Assembly (NCBI GenBank): GCA_019244985.1
Contig: JAFASB010000473.1
Span: 1 to 8,182 of the forward strand
Direction: 5' to 3'
Length of the DNA: 8,182 nucleotides
Source of the DNA: Acidimicrobiia bacterium
Lineage (GTDB): Bacteria; Actinomycetota; Acidimicrobiia; Acidimicrobiales; AC-14
The translations under genes were made by a program, and so were the position numbers. Positions 1 through 7,138 of this stretch are shown here, piece by piece. Under the pieces are notes generated by a model. It was not told where the DNA came from. It saw only the letters and a program-made list of their open reading frames with translations, and did no database searches. Numbering within the stretch: the stretch's first letter is position 1; each line of letters begins with the position of its first letter.

Positions 1-1
1 C

Positions 2-547
2 TTCAACCCGGTCAGCCTGGCGCTGGGCGCCGAGGCCACGTTCGTGGCCCGCACCCACGACATGGACCGCAAGCACATGATGGAGACGTTCCGCCGTGCC
101 CACGACCACAAGGGCGGCGCGTTCGTCGAGATCTATCAGAACTGCAACGTGTTCAACGACGGCGCCTTCGAGCAGATCACGTCCCGCGAGGCCCGGCCCC
201 AGATGCTGATCCCCCTCGAGCACGGCAAGCCCATCCGCTTCGGTCCCGACGGCGAGCGCGGTGTGGTGCTCGACGGCCAGGGGCGAGCGAAGATCGTCGA
301 CGTCGCGGACGTGGGGGAGGACAAGGTCCTCATCCACGACGAGAAGCGCGACGAGCCCGGCTTGGCGTTCATGCTCTCCCGCCTGGCGCGCGGGCCGATC
401 GAGCCCACCCCCATCGGTGTGTTCCGCTCCGTCGACCGACCTACCTACGGCGACTCCATGCAGCGCCAGCTCGTCGAGGCCCAAGAACGCCTCGGTCCCG
501 GCGACCTGAGCGCGCTGCTGCACTCCGGAGCGACCTGGGAAATCTGA
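2..547 (+). CDS. korB: 2-oxoglutarate:ferredoxin oxidoreductase, beta subunit (KorB), C-terminal part
   Basis: KorB is the thiamine-diphosphate-binding beta subunit of the KorAB enzyme, which oxidatively decarboxylates 2-oxoglutarate to succinyl-CoA and passes electrons to ferredoxin in the cytoplasm. The frame is open from base 2, so the gene starts outside the window; 181 residues are visible of a family length I recall as about 340-360. The strings NPVSLALGAEATFVAR, FVEIYQNCNVFND and TPIGVFRSVDRPTY are typical of actinobacterial KorB. The N-terminal half, with most of the cofactor-binding residues, is not visible. The gene ends 49 bases before livK and is probably a separate unit, with korA expected upstream. 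A 2-oxoacid oxidoreductase of slightly different substrate preference cannot be excluded from this half alone. Confidence 0.93.
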   Translation, partial: FNPVSLALGAEATFVARTHDMDRKHMMETFRRAHDHKGGAFVEIYQNCNVFNDGAFEQITSREARPQMLIPLEHGKPIRFGPDGERGVVLDGQGRAKIVDVADVGEDKVLIHDEKRDEPGLAFMLSRLARGPIEPTPIGVFRSVDRPTYGDSMQRQLVEAQERLGPGDLSALLHSGATWEI

Positions 548-561
548 CCACGCTCCGTGGT
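547..561 (+). terminator. Short inverted repeat just after korB, possible weak terminator
   Basis: ACCACG and CGTGGT form a perfect 6-bp stem with a 3-base loop (CTC), starting on the last base of the korB stop codon. No T-run follows, so this is not a textbook intrinsic terminator. It may slow transcription or protect the korB 3' end, or it may be chance. Confidence 0.25.
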
Positions 562-566
562 ACGGT
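561..566 (+). promoter_or_regulatory. Possible -10 element for the liv operon
   Basis: TACGGT fits the actinobacterial TAnnnT -10 pattern and lies 30 bases upstream of the livK start, which would leave a leader of roughly 24 bases. I see no good TTGACA-like -35 at the expected distance, and the site touches the hairpin after korB. This is a guess from position and pattern. Confidence 0.22.
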
Positions 567-582
567 CTTCGCCTACACCGGA

Positions 583-592
583 CGAAGGGGGG
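583..592 (+). promoter_or_regulatory. Ribosome binding site of livK
   Basis: The purine run AAGGGGGG sits about 5 bases before the ATG at 597. It is the clearest Shine-Dalgarno-like site in the window and supports that start, and it fits livK being the first and most strongly translated gene of the operon. Confidence 0.6.
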
Positions 593-596
593 CGAA

Positions 597-1976
597 ATGA
601 CTTCGGTCCGCGAGCGGATCGCCATCGTCTTCATGACGGTGAGTGTCATCGCCACACTGGCGCTGGGCGGCGCCGTCATCCATGAGCTGAACCGCAAGCC
701 CACGACGGTTGCGGCCAATGGCACAAGTGCCGCGGCGACGAGTCCGGAGGCGGGTGCAGCCGCCGACCAGAGCGCGAGCGGTCAGGCCGCGGCCGGTACG
801 GCGGGGTCGGCCGGGGCCGCGGGATCCGCGGGCCAGACCGTCAGCCATGGCGGGTCCGCCGGCTCGGCGGCGCCTGCCGGCCAGCTGTCGAACACAGCCG
901 TTGCCTCGGGTGGCGTCATCACCGTCGGCGGCGTCTACGACGAGACGGGCCCCTTCGACGCCACGGTCGAGCGGGACACGGTCAAGGCGTACTTCAACAA
1001 GGTCAACGACGCCGGCGGCGTCAACGGTCACAAGCTCCAACTGCTCGACTGCGACTCGGGCTACGACCCTTCCCGCGCTCACCAGTGCACCCAGCGACTG
1101 CTCAGCCAGGGCGTGCTCGCCATGGTGGGTCCGCTGTCGGTCAGCGGTGAGGAACCCGAGACCCAGTTCCTGAACTCCCAGGGCGTCCCCATGATCGGCG
1201 GCCTCGGCGTGCCGTCTGAGTTCAACGTGCCGCTGTCCTGGCAGGTCACCGCCAGCCTCACCCGCTACGGCACAGCGATGGGAACCCACGCCAAGGACCT
1301 CGGCATCAAGGCTCCCGAGGTCCTGATCATCAACGCCAACTTCATCGCCCCGGTGAAGGACGCCATCCTCGCCGGCCTTCACGCGCAGGGCATCAAGGAG
1401 AAGGGTGTCGACATCGTCGACGCCACCAAGCCCGACTACACCGACATCGCCCTGAAGACGTCGAGTGAGGGCGCCGACTCGATCATCGCCGGCCTCGACC
1501 CGTTCTCGTATGCCCGGCTGTTCCAGGCGCTCGACCGCCAGAACTTCCACCCGAAGCTGCTTGGCTTGGGGCTCGACAAGGCCTCGGCCAACAAGTCCTA
1601 CGGCGCAGCCGCCAACAACGCCGAGTCGCTGACGCCACTCCTCGAACCGTGGGACCACCACAACGACCCGGGCGTGGCCGACTACGAGGGCACCGTGCGC
1701 AAGTACTTCCCCAACCAGGTGGCTGCCCTCGACGTCTATAGCGAGGGCGACTGGGTCGCCGCGGAGCTCTTCGTCGAGGCGGTCAAACGCATCGGCAACG
1801 CGCCGGTCACGCGACAGTCGCTCGCCACGGCGCTGAACGCGGTCAGCAACTTCAACTCCGGCCTGACCGTGCCACTCTCGTACGGCGCCGGCCCCCACGA
1901 CCCGAACCACTGCTTCCAGTGGATCAAGAACCAAGGCGGCAACTGGTCGACCTATTCCGGCTGGAACTGCTTCTAG
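597..1976 (+). CDS. livK: Branched-chain amino acid type ABC transporter, substrate-binding protein, membrane-anchored
   Basis: This is the extracytoplasmic solute receptor of a LivKHMGF importer (periplasmic-binding-protein fold type I, Peripla_BP_6-like). It has 459 residues. Residues 8-28 are one hydrophobic segment with basic residues before it. There is no lipobox, and the first cysteine is C152, so the protein is probably held by an uncleaved N-terminal helix. Residues 36-105 are an Ala/Gly/Ser-rich linker with repeated GSAG-like units. The binding domain starts near 107 (ITVGGVYDETGPF) and contains NDAGGVNGHKLQLL and, later, AALDVYSEGDWVAAELFVEAV, both typical of the family. Four cysteines (152, 164, 439, 458) fall in two close pairs and could form disulfides. 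The ATG is supported by the strong upstream purine run. The ligand is unknown: this family also binds amides, urea and aromatic or aliphatic acids. Confidence 0.9.
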   Translation: MTSVRERIAIVFMTVSVIATLALGGAVIHELNRKPTTVAANGTSAAATSPEAGAAADQSASGQAAAGTAGSAGAAGSAGQTVSHGGSAGSAAPAGQLSNTAVASGGVITVGGVYDETGPFDATVERDTVKAYFNKVNDAGGVNGHKLQLLDCDSGYDPSRAHQCTQRLLSQGVLAMVGPLSVSGEEPETQFLNSQGVPMIGGLGVPSEFNVPLSWQVTASLTRYGTAMGTHAKDLGIKAPEVLIINANFIAPVKDAILAGLHAQGIKEKGVDIVDATKPDYTDIALKTSSEGADSIIAGLDPFSYARLFQALDRQNFHPKLLGLGLDKASANKSYGAAANNAESLTPLLEPWDHHNDPGVADYEGTVRKYFPNQVAALDVYSEGDWVAAELFVEAVKRIGNAPVTRQSLATALNAVSNFNSGLTVPLSYGAGPHDPNHCFQWIKNQGGNWSTYSGWNCF

Positions 1977-1986
1977 GTCGGCATCG

Positions 1987-2889
1987 ATGACCATCGCCGC
2001 CGCAGGCATCTCGCTACTTCCGGGTCTGACCGTCATCGGCATCGTCCTCGGCGGCATCTACGCCCTCGCCGCCATCGGGCTCGTGCTGATCTACCGGGTC
2101 TCGGGCGTATTGAACTTCGCCCACGGCGCCGTGGCCATGTTCTCGACCTTCATCGCCTACCAGGTGTCAGTGCAGTCGGGACTCCCCGGATGGATCGGCC
2201 TACTGGCGGCCATCGCCGCCGGCATCGCCATGGGCTTCGTCATCGAGCGCTTCACCATGAGACCGTTAACAGGGAAACCGGTGCTGACCAAGGTGGTGAT
2301 CACCATCGGCTGGCTGATCGTGCTGCAGGCGGCGGCCGCCCTCATCTGGAAGGCCAACGCCTACCACCGTGCTGTCAAGCTCGTGAGTAAATCCGGGTTC
2401 AGACTGACCGGCACGAGCGTCGTCGTGGGATACGACCAGCTGACCACCGTGCTGGTCGCGCTCGGCCTGGCCCTCGCCACTGCGGCCGTTCTGAAATACA
2501 CGACACTCGGCGCGTCCATGCGGGCAGTGGCCGACGACCCCGAAGCCGCCCGGCTATGGGGGATCAGCGTGAACCGGGTCACCGCAGCGTCCTGGATGGT
2601 CGGCTCGGGCATGGCGGCCATCGCCGGCGTGCTGATCACGCCCCTGATCAACTTCGACACGTTCTCGCTGACGCTGGTCGTGATCGACGCCTTCGTCGCT
2701 GCCCTGATCGGCCGGTTGACCAGCCTGCCATTCGCCGTACTCGGCGCCTTCATCCTGGGCCTCGTGCAGACCTACCCCACGGCGTTCTTCAACAACTCAG
2801 GGATGCATGAGGTAGCGACATTTGCTCTTCTCCTGGTCGCCCTGGCCGTGCTGTTCCGGCCAGGCGCCCGCAAACTGAGGGTCGCGTGA
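1987..2889 (+). CDS. livH: Branched-chain amino acid type ABC transporter permease LivH
   Basis: This is one of the two membrane subunits forming the translocation path of the importer. It has 300 residues, the usual LivH size, and is built of hydrophobic helices. The family signature VLNFAHGAVAM is at residues 41-51, and the cytoplasmic coupling loop that contacts the ATPases is at about 174-198 (GASMRAVADDPEAARLWGIS). A second hallmark, FVAALIGRLTSLPFAVLGAF, lies at about 236-255. The ATG comes 10 bases after the livK stop; a weak AGG-containing site overlaps that stop. The gene overlaps livM by 4 bases (GTGA), which predicts translational coupling. The reading frame is intact with no unusual loss of motifs. 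Confidence 0.93.
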   Translation: MTIAAAGISLLPGLTVIGIVLGGIYALAAIGLVLIYRVSGVLNFAHGAVAMFSTFIAYQVSVQSGLPGWIGLLAAIAAGIAMGFVIERFTMRPLTGKPVLTKVVITIGWLIVLQAAAALIWKANAYHRAVKLVSKSGFRLTGTSVVVGYDQLTTVLVALGLALATAAVLKYTTLGASMRAVADDPEAARLWGISVNRVTAASWMVGSGMAAIAGVLITPLINFDTFSLTLVVIDAFVAALIGRLTSLPFAVLGAFILGLVQTYPTAFFNNSGMHEVATFALLLVALAVLFRPGARKLRVA

Positions 2890-3917
2890 CCAGCGACCTT
2901 CGCCTCGTGCGTTGGACGGCGGTCGGCGTGGGCGTCGCCCTGGGCGTCCTCATCCCTGCGCTCCTCTCCGACTTCCTGCGCACGCTGGCTGCCGACGCCG
3001 CCATCGCCGGGCTCATCGTGCTCTCGCTCGTCGTTCTGACCGGCCTCGTGGGCCAGATCTCTTTCTGCCAGTACTCCTTCGCCGCCATCGGTGCCTTCAC
3101 CGTGGGCTCGCTCGTCGCCGGCCACCACTGGGATTTCTGGCTGGCCCTGGTGGTCGGCGTGGTCTTCGCGGCGGTCGTCGGCGTGCTCGTCGGCTTTGTC
3201 GCTCTCCGGCTCTCAGGTCTCTTCCTTGCCATCCTCACCATCGGAGTGGCGCTGTTCTTCGACCGGTTCGTGCTGGCCGCGGGCAACTGGAACTCGTTCT
3301 CGGGTGGCTTGTCTTCGTGGCGTCCCGGAAGGCCGTCGTTCTTCGGCATCGGCCTGCACGGTGAGTACGCCTTCTACCTCTTCGCCTTTGGCGTGCTGCT
3401 CGCCGCGTGCCTGCTGGTTTGGAACCTGCGCACAGGCAAGACGGGCCGGGTGCTTCGAGCCGTGCGCGAGTCGGAGGTGGCGGCCTCGACCGTGGGCCTC
3501 AACCTGACCGCGTGGAAGCTGACCGCGTTCGGCATCTCCGCCGCCCTCGCCGGTCTGGCCGGCGCTTTGGCGGCGGTGCGCGTCGGGTCGGTCAGCCCCG
3601 GGTCCTACGACTTCCTGCACTCGATCTCGATCGCCGCCATCGCCATCGTCGCGGGTGCCGGTTCGATCGCTTCCGCGGCCGCCGGGGGGATCTTCCTGAT
3701 CTTCGGCCGCGAGGCCCTCATCGACTGGACGTCGTTGTCCACCCAGTGGTTCGACCTGATCATCGGGGCGGGCCTGATCTTCCAGCTCGTGTACGCGCCC
3801 GACGGCGCCGTCGTCGACATCGAGCGGCGGGTCATGCGCCGGCTCCGGCCACCGAAGCATCTGCCGCGCGAGGCCGAGCAGCGCGCGCCCGACAAAGTCC
3901 CGGCGGCGGTCGGCTGA
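2886..3917 (+). CDS. livM: Branched-chain amino acid type ABC transporter permease LivM
   Basis: This is the second membrane subunit of the importer, pairing with LivH. It has 343 residues, normal for LivM, with many hydrophobic helices. Family marks are VGQISFCQYSFAAIGAF at 55-71, the RLSGLFLAILTIG stretch at 108-120, and the coupling loop GRVLRAVRESEVAASTVGLN at 187-206. The AGAGSIASAAAGG stretch at 256-268 replaces the commoner glycine/proline-rich G-GS-xGP motif. The last 30 residues form a short Arg/Pro-rich cytoplasmic tail. The GTG start overlaps the livH stop, and GAGGG lies 4 bases upstream, so this start is well supported. The stop shares one base with the livG start (TGATG). Confidence 0.93.
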   Translation: MTSDLRLVRWTAVGVGVALGVLIPALLSDFLRTLAADAAIAGLIVLSLVVLTGLVGQISFCQYSFAAIGAFTVGSLVAGHHWDFWLALVVGVVFAAVVGVLVGFVALRLSGLFLAILTIGVALFFDRFVLAAGNWNSFSGGLSSWRPGRPSFFGIGLHGEYAFYLFAFGVLLAACLLVWNLRTGKTGRVLRAVRESEVAASTVGLNLTAWKLTAFGISAALAGLAGALAAVRVGSVSPGSYDFLHSISIAAIAIVAGAGSIASAAAGGIFLIFGREALIDWTSLSTQWFDLIIGAGLIFQLVYAPDGAVVDIERRVMRRLRPPKHLPREAEQRAPDKVPAAVG

Positions 3918-4681
3918 TGGCACTTCTTCAGCTCGACGAGGTCTCGATCCGCTTCGGCGGCGTGCAGGCGCTGCTCGACGTGTCGCTCCAGGTTCGAGAA
4001 GGCGAGATCGTCGGGCTCATCGGGCCCAACGGTGCCGGCAAGACGACACTGTTCAATTGCATCACCGGCGTCCTGCGCTCCGACAGCGGTCACATCGCCT
4101 ACGACGGCAAAGATCTCGCCGGGGTCAAGACGCACCGCCGAGCCCGTCTGGGGATGGCGCGCACCTTCCAGAACCTGCAGCTCTTCGGCCGCATGACCGT
4201 GCTCGAGAACGTGATGGTGCCCATCGATGCCTTCTCGCCCCGCACGCCGGTTGGCGACGCCTTCCGTCTGCCGACGGCACGGTTCGAGGAGCGCAAGGCC
4301 GAGGAGCGGGCCCGCGCGTTGCTCTACTTCCTCGACCTCCTCGACGCCGCAGACCTGCAGGCCGGCGATCTGTCGGTTGGCATGCAGCGGCGCCTCGAGC
4401 TGGCGCGGGCCTTGGCCTCCAATCCCCGGCTGCTGCTGCTCGACGAGCCGGCGGCGGGCCTCGACGCCCGTGAGACAGCGGCACTGGCCGACGTCCTGTT
4501 CCGCATCCGAGAGCAGTTCAAGGTGACGATGCTCCTCGTCGACCACGACATGGCGCTGGTCATGCGGGCGTGCGACCACATCTACGTCCTCGACTTCGGC
4601 CGCATCATCAGCGAAGGACCGCCCGAGGACGTGCGCGACGACCCCGAGGTCATCCAGGCCTACCTCGGCGAGGTGGCCTGA
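3917..4681 (+). CDS. livG: Branched-chain amino acid type ABC transporter ATP-binding protein LivG
   Basis: This is a cytoplasmic ATPase that, with LivF, drives the importer. It has 254 residues, the standard LivG length. Walker A is GPNGAGKT at 36-43, the Q-loop glutamine is in FQNLQLF (Q85), Walker B is LLLLDEP at 172-178, and the switch histidine is H210 in LVDHD. The signature motif reads LSVGMQRRLELARAL (152-166) where many ABC proteins have LSGGQQ; the third position varies in LivG, so this is probably still functional. The start is taken at the ATG overlapping the livM stop because the protein then begins MALLQLDEV, the usual LivG beginning, although an open frame extends further upstream. 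No strong ribosome binding site is seen, which fits coupling. Confidence 0.95.
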   Translation: MALLQLDEVSIRFGGVQALLDVSLQVREGEIVGLIGPNGAGKTTLFNCITGVLRSDSGHIAYDGKDLAGVKTHRRARLGMARTFQNLQLFGRMTVLENVMVPIDAFSPRTPVGDAFRLPTARFEERKAEERARALLYFLDLLDAADLQAGDLSVGMQRRLELARALASNPRLLLLDEPAAGLDARETAALADVLFRIREQFKVTMLLVDHDMALVMRACDHIYVLDFGRIISEGPPEDVRDDPEVIQAYLGEVA

Positions 4682-5688
4682 TGGCACTACTCGAGGTCAG
4701 CGGCATGCGGACCGGGTACGAGGGCATCCCCGTCGTCTTCGGCATCGATCTGACCGTCGACGAAGGCGAGGTCGTTGCGCTGCTCGGTGCCAACGGCGCC
4801 GGCAAGACCTCGACACTCCGGGCCATCTCGGGGATGATCCCGGTCCTCGCCGGCGATGTCGTCTTCGATGGGGCGTCGATCGCCGGGCGCCCGGCGGAGG
4901 GCATCGCCCGGCGGGGCCTGGTCCACGTCCCCGAAGGGCGGGGGATCTTCCCGAGCCTCAACGTCGAAGAGACGCTGCGGATGGCCGGTGCCTTCGGCAA
5001 GGTTCCCAAGGCTGAGCTGGCCGACCGGCTCGACGAGACGTACTCGACGTTCCCCCGGCTGGCCGAGCGACGCACCCAGACCGCGGGCACGCTGTCGGGC
5101 GGCGAGCAGCAGATGCTCGCCCTGGCCCGGGGCCTCATCTGGCGCCCCAAGCTGCTGATGATCGACGAGATGTCCCAGGGCCTGGCGCCGCGAATCGTCG
5201 CCGACCTGTTCGAGATCGTCGACGAGTTCCCCAAGCGCGGCGTCTCGGTCCTGCTCGTCGAGCAGTTCGTGGGACGTGCCCTTGACGTCGCCAACCGTGC
5301 CTACGTCTTGGAGAAGGGCGAGGTCTCCTTTGCGGGCACGGCCGCCAAGCTGGCCAAGGACGAGGACTTCGTGAGGGGCTCCTACCTCGGCGACGTCGAC
5401 GTGGAGCGCCTGTCGGACAGCCAGCGGCGCCGCCGCGACACCCTGCCGGCGGTCGAGGAGATTCCGGTGCAGCTCCCGCCGGCCCTGCTGCGCGGCCTGA
5501 TGGAGCGCGCCGAGCGCGACGGGGTCTCCGCCGAGGAGCTCATTCAGAACGCGGTCGCCGGTGAGCTGGCGCCGCCGAAGCGCAAGAACGGCACCCGCAA
5601 ACGCAAGGCGCCCGCCAAGAAGAAGCCGGCGACCACGAAGTCGACGGCGAAGAAGCCCGCGGCGAAGACGGGCCGGCGCAGTGGCTAG
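4681..5688 (+). CDS. livF: Branched-chain amino acid type ABC transporter ATPase LivF with ribbon-helix-helix-like and lysine-rich C-terminal extension
   Basis: This is the second ATPase of the importer. Residues 1-238 are a normal LivF: Walker A GANGAGKT 36-43, signature LSGGEQQ 138-144, Walker B LLMIDEM 158-164, and Q195 in LVEQF, where LivF proteins normally carry Gln in the H-loop. DEM replaces the usual DEP. The family is usually about 235 residues; this protein has 335. After a charged linker (239-260), residues 261-296 (IPVQLPPALLRGLMERAERD, then a helix containing VSAEELIQNAV) match the strand-helix-helix pattern of CopG/Arc ribbon-helix-helix proteins. Residues 299-335 hold 16 Lys/Arg in 37 and no acids, with AKKP repeats as in histone H1 tails. 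The ATG overlaps the livG stop by one base, with GAGGTGG 4 bases upstream. The ATPase call is firm; DNA binding by the tail is inference. Confidence 0.93.
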   Translation: MALLEVSGMRTGYEGIPVVFGIDLTVDEGEVVALLGANGAGKTSTLRAISGMIPVLAGDVVFDGASIAGRPAEGIARRGLVHVPEGRGIFPSLNVEETLRMAGAFGKVPKAELADRLDETYSTFPRLAERRTQTAGTLSGGEQQMLALARGLIWRPKLLMIDEMSQGLAPRIVADLFEIVDEFPKRGVSVLLVEQFVGRALDVANRAYVLEKGEVSFAGTAAKLAKDEDFVRGSYLGDVDVERLSDSQRRRRDTLPAVEEIPVQLPPALLRGLMERAERDGVSAEELIQNAVAGELAPPKRKNGTRKRKAPAKKKPATTKSTAKKPAAKTGRRSG

Positions 5689-7138
5689 GCGGCATCGAGC
5701 AGGACGGACCGCCGCCGTCGCCGCGAGCCTGGTGCTGGTCGCGGGGCTTGCGACCGCCTTCGCGCCGACCGCACGCGCCGTACAGACTTTCTCGGCCGTC
5801 AATGGGACGGTGAGCGGCGCCGCTGTTCACCTCGTCGTCGGTTCCAACGCCTTTCCGAACTTCCGCACCGGTGCGGTCGACAACCGCTATCCGCTGGCCC
5901 AGGCGCGTGTCGACAACTCGCCGACCGCCGAGGGCACCGCCAGCCCGCTCGACACGGGACCGCTCGGCCAGACCGCGGTCGCCACATTCAACAGCGGCCA
6001 GGCCCCGACGCTCCCGGCCCCGCTTCCGACCCCGCCGCCCTCGCCCCCGCCCGCCGGACTGCAGCTCAGCCAGCCGCAGTACGCCGACGCCAAGTTCCCC
6101 CCTGGAGCTGACAAGCCGGTCACCGTCGGCAGCCTTGGCGGCCCGTACGCGGCGGCCACCGCGGTGCAGAACAAGGCGACTGCTCAGTCGGAGCTCGTGT
6201 CCGCTCCGCCGGGCGCGTCGCCGAGTGCAACGTCGCTCAACAAGCTCGACGCCGCGCTGAGCGCATGGAGGCTGCAGTTCCTCACCGCAGCTGACGCCAG
6301 ACGGTTCCCCATGATCCACCCGACCGCCGCCCAGCCCGACGGCGCCGACGGCATCACAGGTGCGGCGACGGCGGTCTTCGACGACGCGGCCGGAACGCTC
6401 ACCCTCTCCGGTGATACTCGTGTCGCCAAGGCGTCCTTCGGCGGCGGCGCCATCGCCCTGTTCGGGCTCCACAGCGCCGTGCAGGTTGTCAACGACGGCA
6501 CGCCCAAGGAATCGATCACGATCGAGATCGCCAACGCGACCGTCGGAGGTGTGCCGGTCACAGTCGGGCCCGACGGTGTGTCGATCAAGGGCACGCAGGT
6601 GCCCGGGCTCGGCCAGGCCCTGCAACAGGCGAGCGCCGCCCTCAACAGTGCGCTGGCCCAGGGCGGCTACCACGTCGCGCTGGCGACGCCGGACATCAAG
6701 AAGGGCGACAACCAGGAGACGGTGAGCGCGACCGGCGTGCATGTGACCTTCCAGCAAGGGGGCGCCGTCGGCGGCATACCGCAGCAGTACTTCGACTACT
6801 CGCTGGGCGAAGTCTTCGCCGACTCCCTCGCCACGCCCGGGACACCGCCGGGCAGCGGCGCCAACGTCCTGGGAACGACGCAAAGCGCACCCACGGAAGG
6901 CACGACCGAGTTCATCCCTGGGACGGAGGGCACGCCGGCCATTCCGGGTACGCCGGGCGGCGCCCTCGCCACGTCCACGCCGACGCCGCGGTCGGCGGCG
7001 ACGCAGACGATCGGCGGAGTACGGCGCATCGTCAGCGACAAGCCGCTGTGGCTGCTGCTGTTCTATTTCATGTGGCAGGCGGCGCTGATCGGCACGGCCG
7101 CCAGCCTGTGGTGGTGGCGGATGGCGGAGAAGCCGTGA
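5681..7138 (+). CDS. Unrecognised exported protein with signal peptide and C-terminal membrane anchor
   Basis: I do not recognise the family. The protein has 485 residues from the GTG at 5681. That start gives a clean signal peptide: basic MARRHR, a hydrophobic core at about 11-27, and a likely cut after APTARA (residue 33). An upstream in-frame start would add an Arg-rich stretch that is only the shadow of the livF lysine tail. Residues 109-125 are proline-rich. The middle (about 225-380) has beta-rich, glycine-containing patterns such as TLTLSGDTRVAKASFGGGAI and ESITIEIANATVGGVPVTVG. Residues 384-445 are a Thr/Pro/Gly stalk with PGTxGTP-like repeats. Residues 455-478 are a Trp-rich hydrophobic helix followed by WWWRMAEKP. 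The likely topology is a large outside domain on a stalk with a single C-terminal anchor. No cysteine is present. It overlaps livF by 8 bases and the next gene by 4, so it is probably made with the transporter. Confidence 0.8.
   Translation: MARRHRAGRTAAVAASLVLVAGLATAFAPTARAVQTFSAVNGTVSGAAVHLVVGSNAFPNFRTGAVDNRYPLAQARVDNSPTAEGTASPLDTGPLGQTAVATFNSGQAPTLPAPLPTPPPSPPPAGLQLSQPQYADAKFPPGADKPVTVGSLGGPYAAATAVQNKATAQSELVSAPPGASPSATSLNKLDAALSAWRLQFLTAADARRFPMIHPTAAQPDGADGITGAATAVFDDAAGTLTLSGDTRVAKASFGGGAIALFGLHSAVQVVNDGTPKESITIEIANATVGGVPVTVGPDGVSIKGTQVPGLGQALQQASAALNSALAQGGYHVALATPDIKKGDNQETVSATGVHVTFQQGGAVGGIPQQYFDYSLGEVFADSLATPGTPPGSGANVLGTTQSAPTEGTTEFIPGTEGTPAIPGTPGGALATSTPTPRSAATQTIGGVRRIVSDKPLWLLLFYFMWQAALIGTAASLWWWRMAEKP

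Noticed and set aside
781..840. Self-complementary GC-rich stretch inside livK (repeated CCGCGG and GGCCG)
   Set aside because: It encodes the Ala/Gly/Ser linker, and its repeats follow from GCC/GGC/GCG codon use. No regulatory role is supported.
573..2057. Antisense open frame of 494 codons opposite livK
   Set aside because: Its product is dominated by Val, Gly, Arg and Asp with no recognisable motif. It lies wholly opposite a clear LivK gene, and long antisense frames are expected in high-GC coding DNA.
5561..5680. Upstream ATG that would lengthen the exported protein by 40 residues
   Set aside because: The added stretch is almost only Arg, Ser, Ala and Pro, being the lysine tail of livF read in another frame, and it would bury the signal peptide.
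5569..5688. LivF lysine-rich tail as a frameshift artefact
   Set aside because: The tail uses many AAG lysine codons in AKKP-like repeats, which is the mark of a real basic tail rather than a shifted frame, and the next gene starts exactly at its end.
3605..5802. Two long antisense frames opposite livM-livG and livF
   Set aside because: Composition is typical of shadow frames, no family motifs are seen, and the sense strand carries complete ATPase motifs throughout.
5540..6883. Antisense open frame of 447 codons opposite the exported protein
   Set aside because: The sense frame has a signal peptide, stalk and anchor in the right order, while the antisense product is Arg/Gly-rich without order.
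6941..6980. PGTxGTP-like repeat in the exported protein as a collagen-like domain
   Set aside because: Only two or three imperfect units are present, without a steady Gly-X-Y period, so a flexible stalk is the simpler reading.
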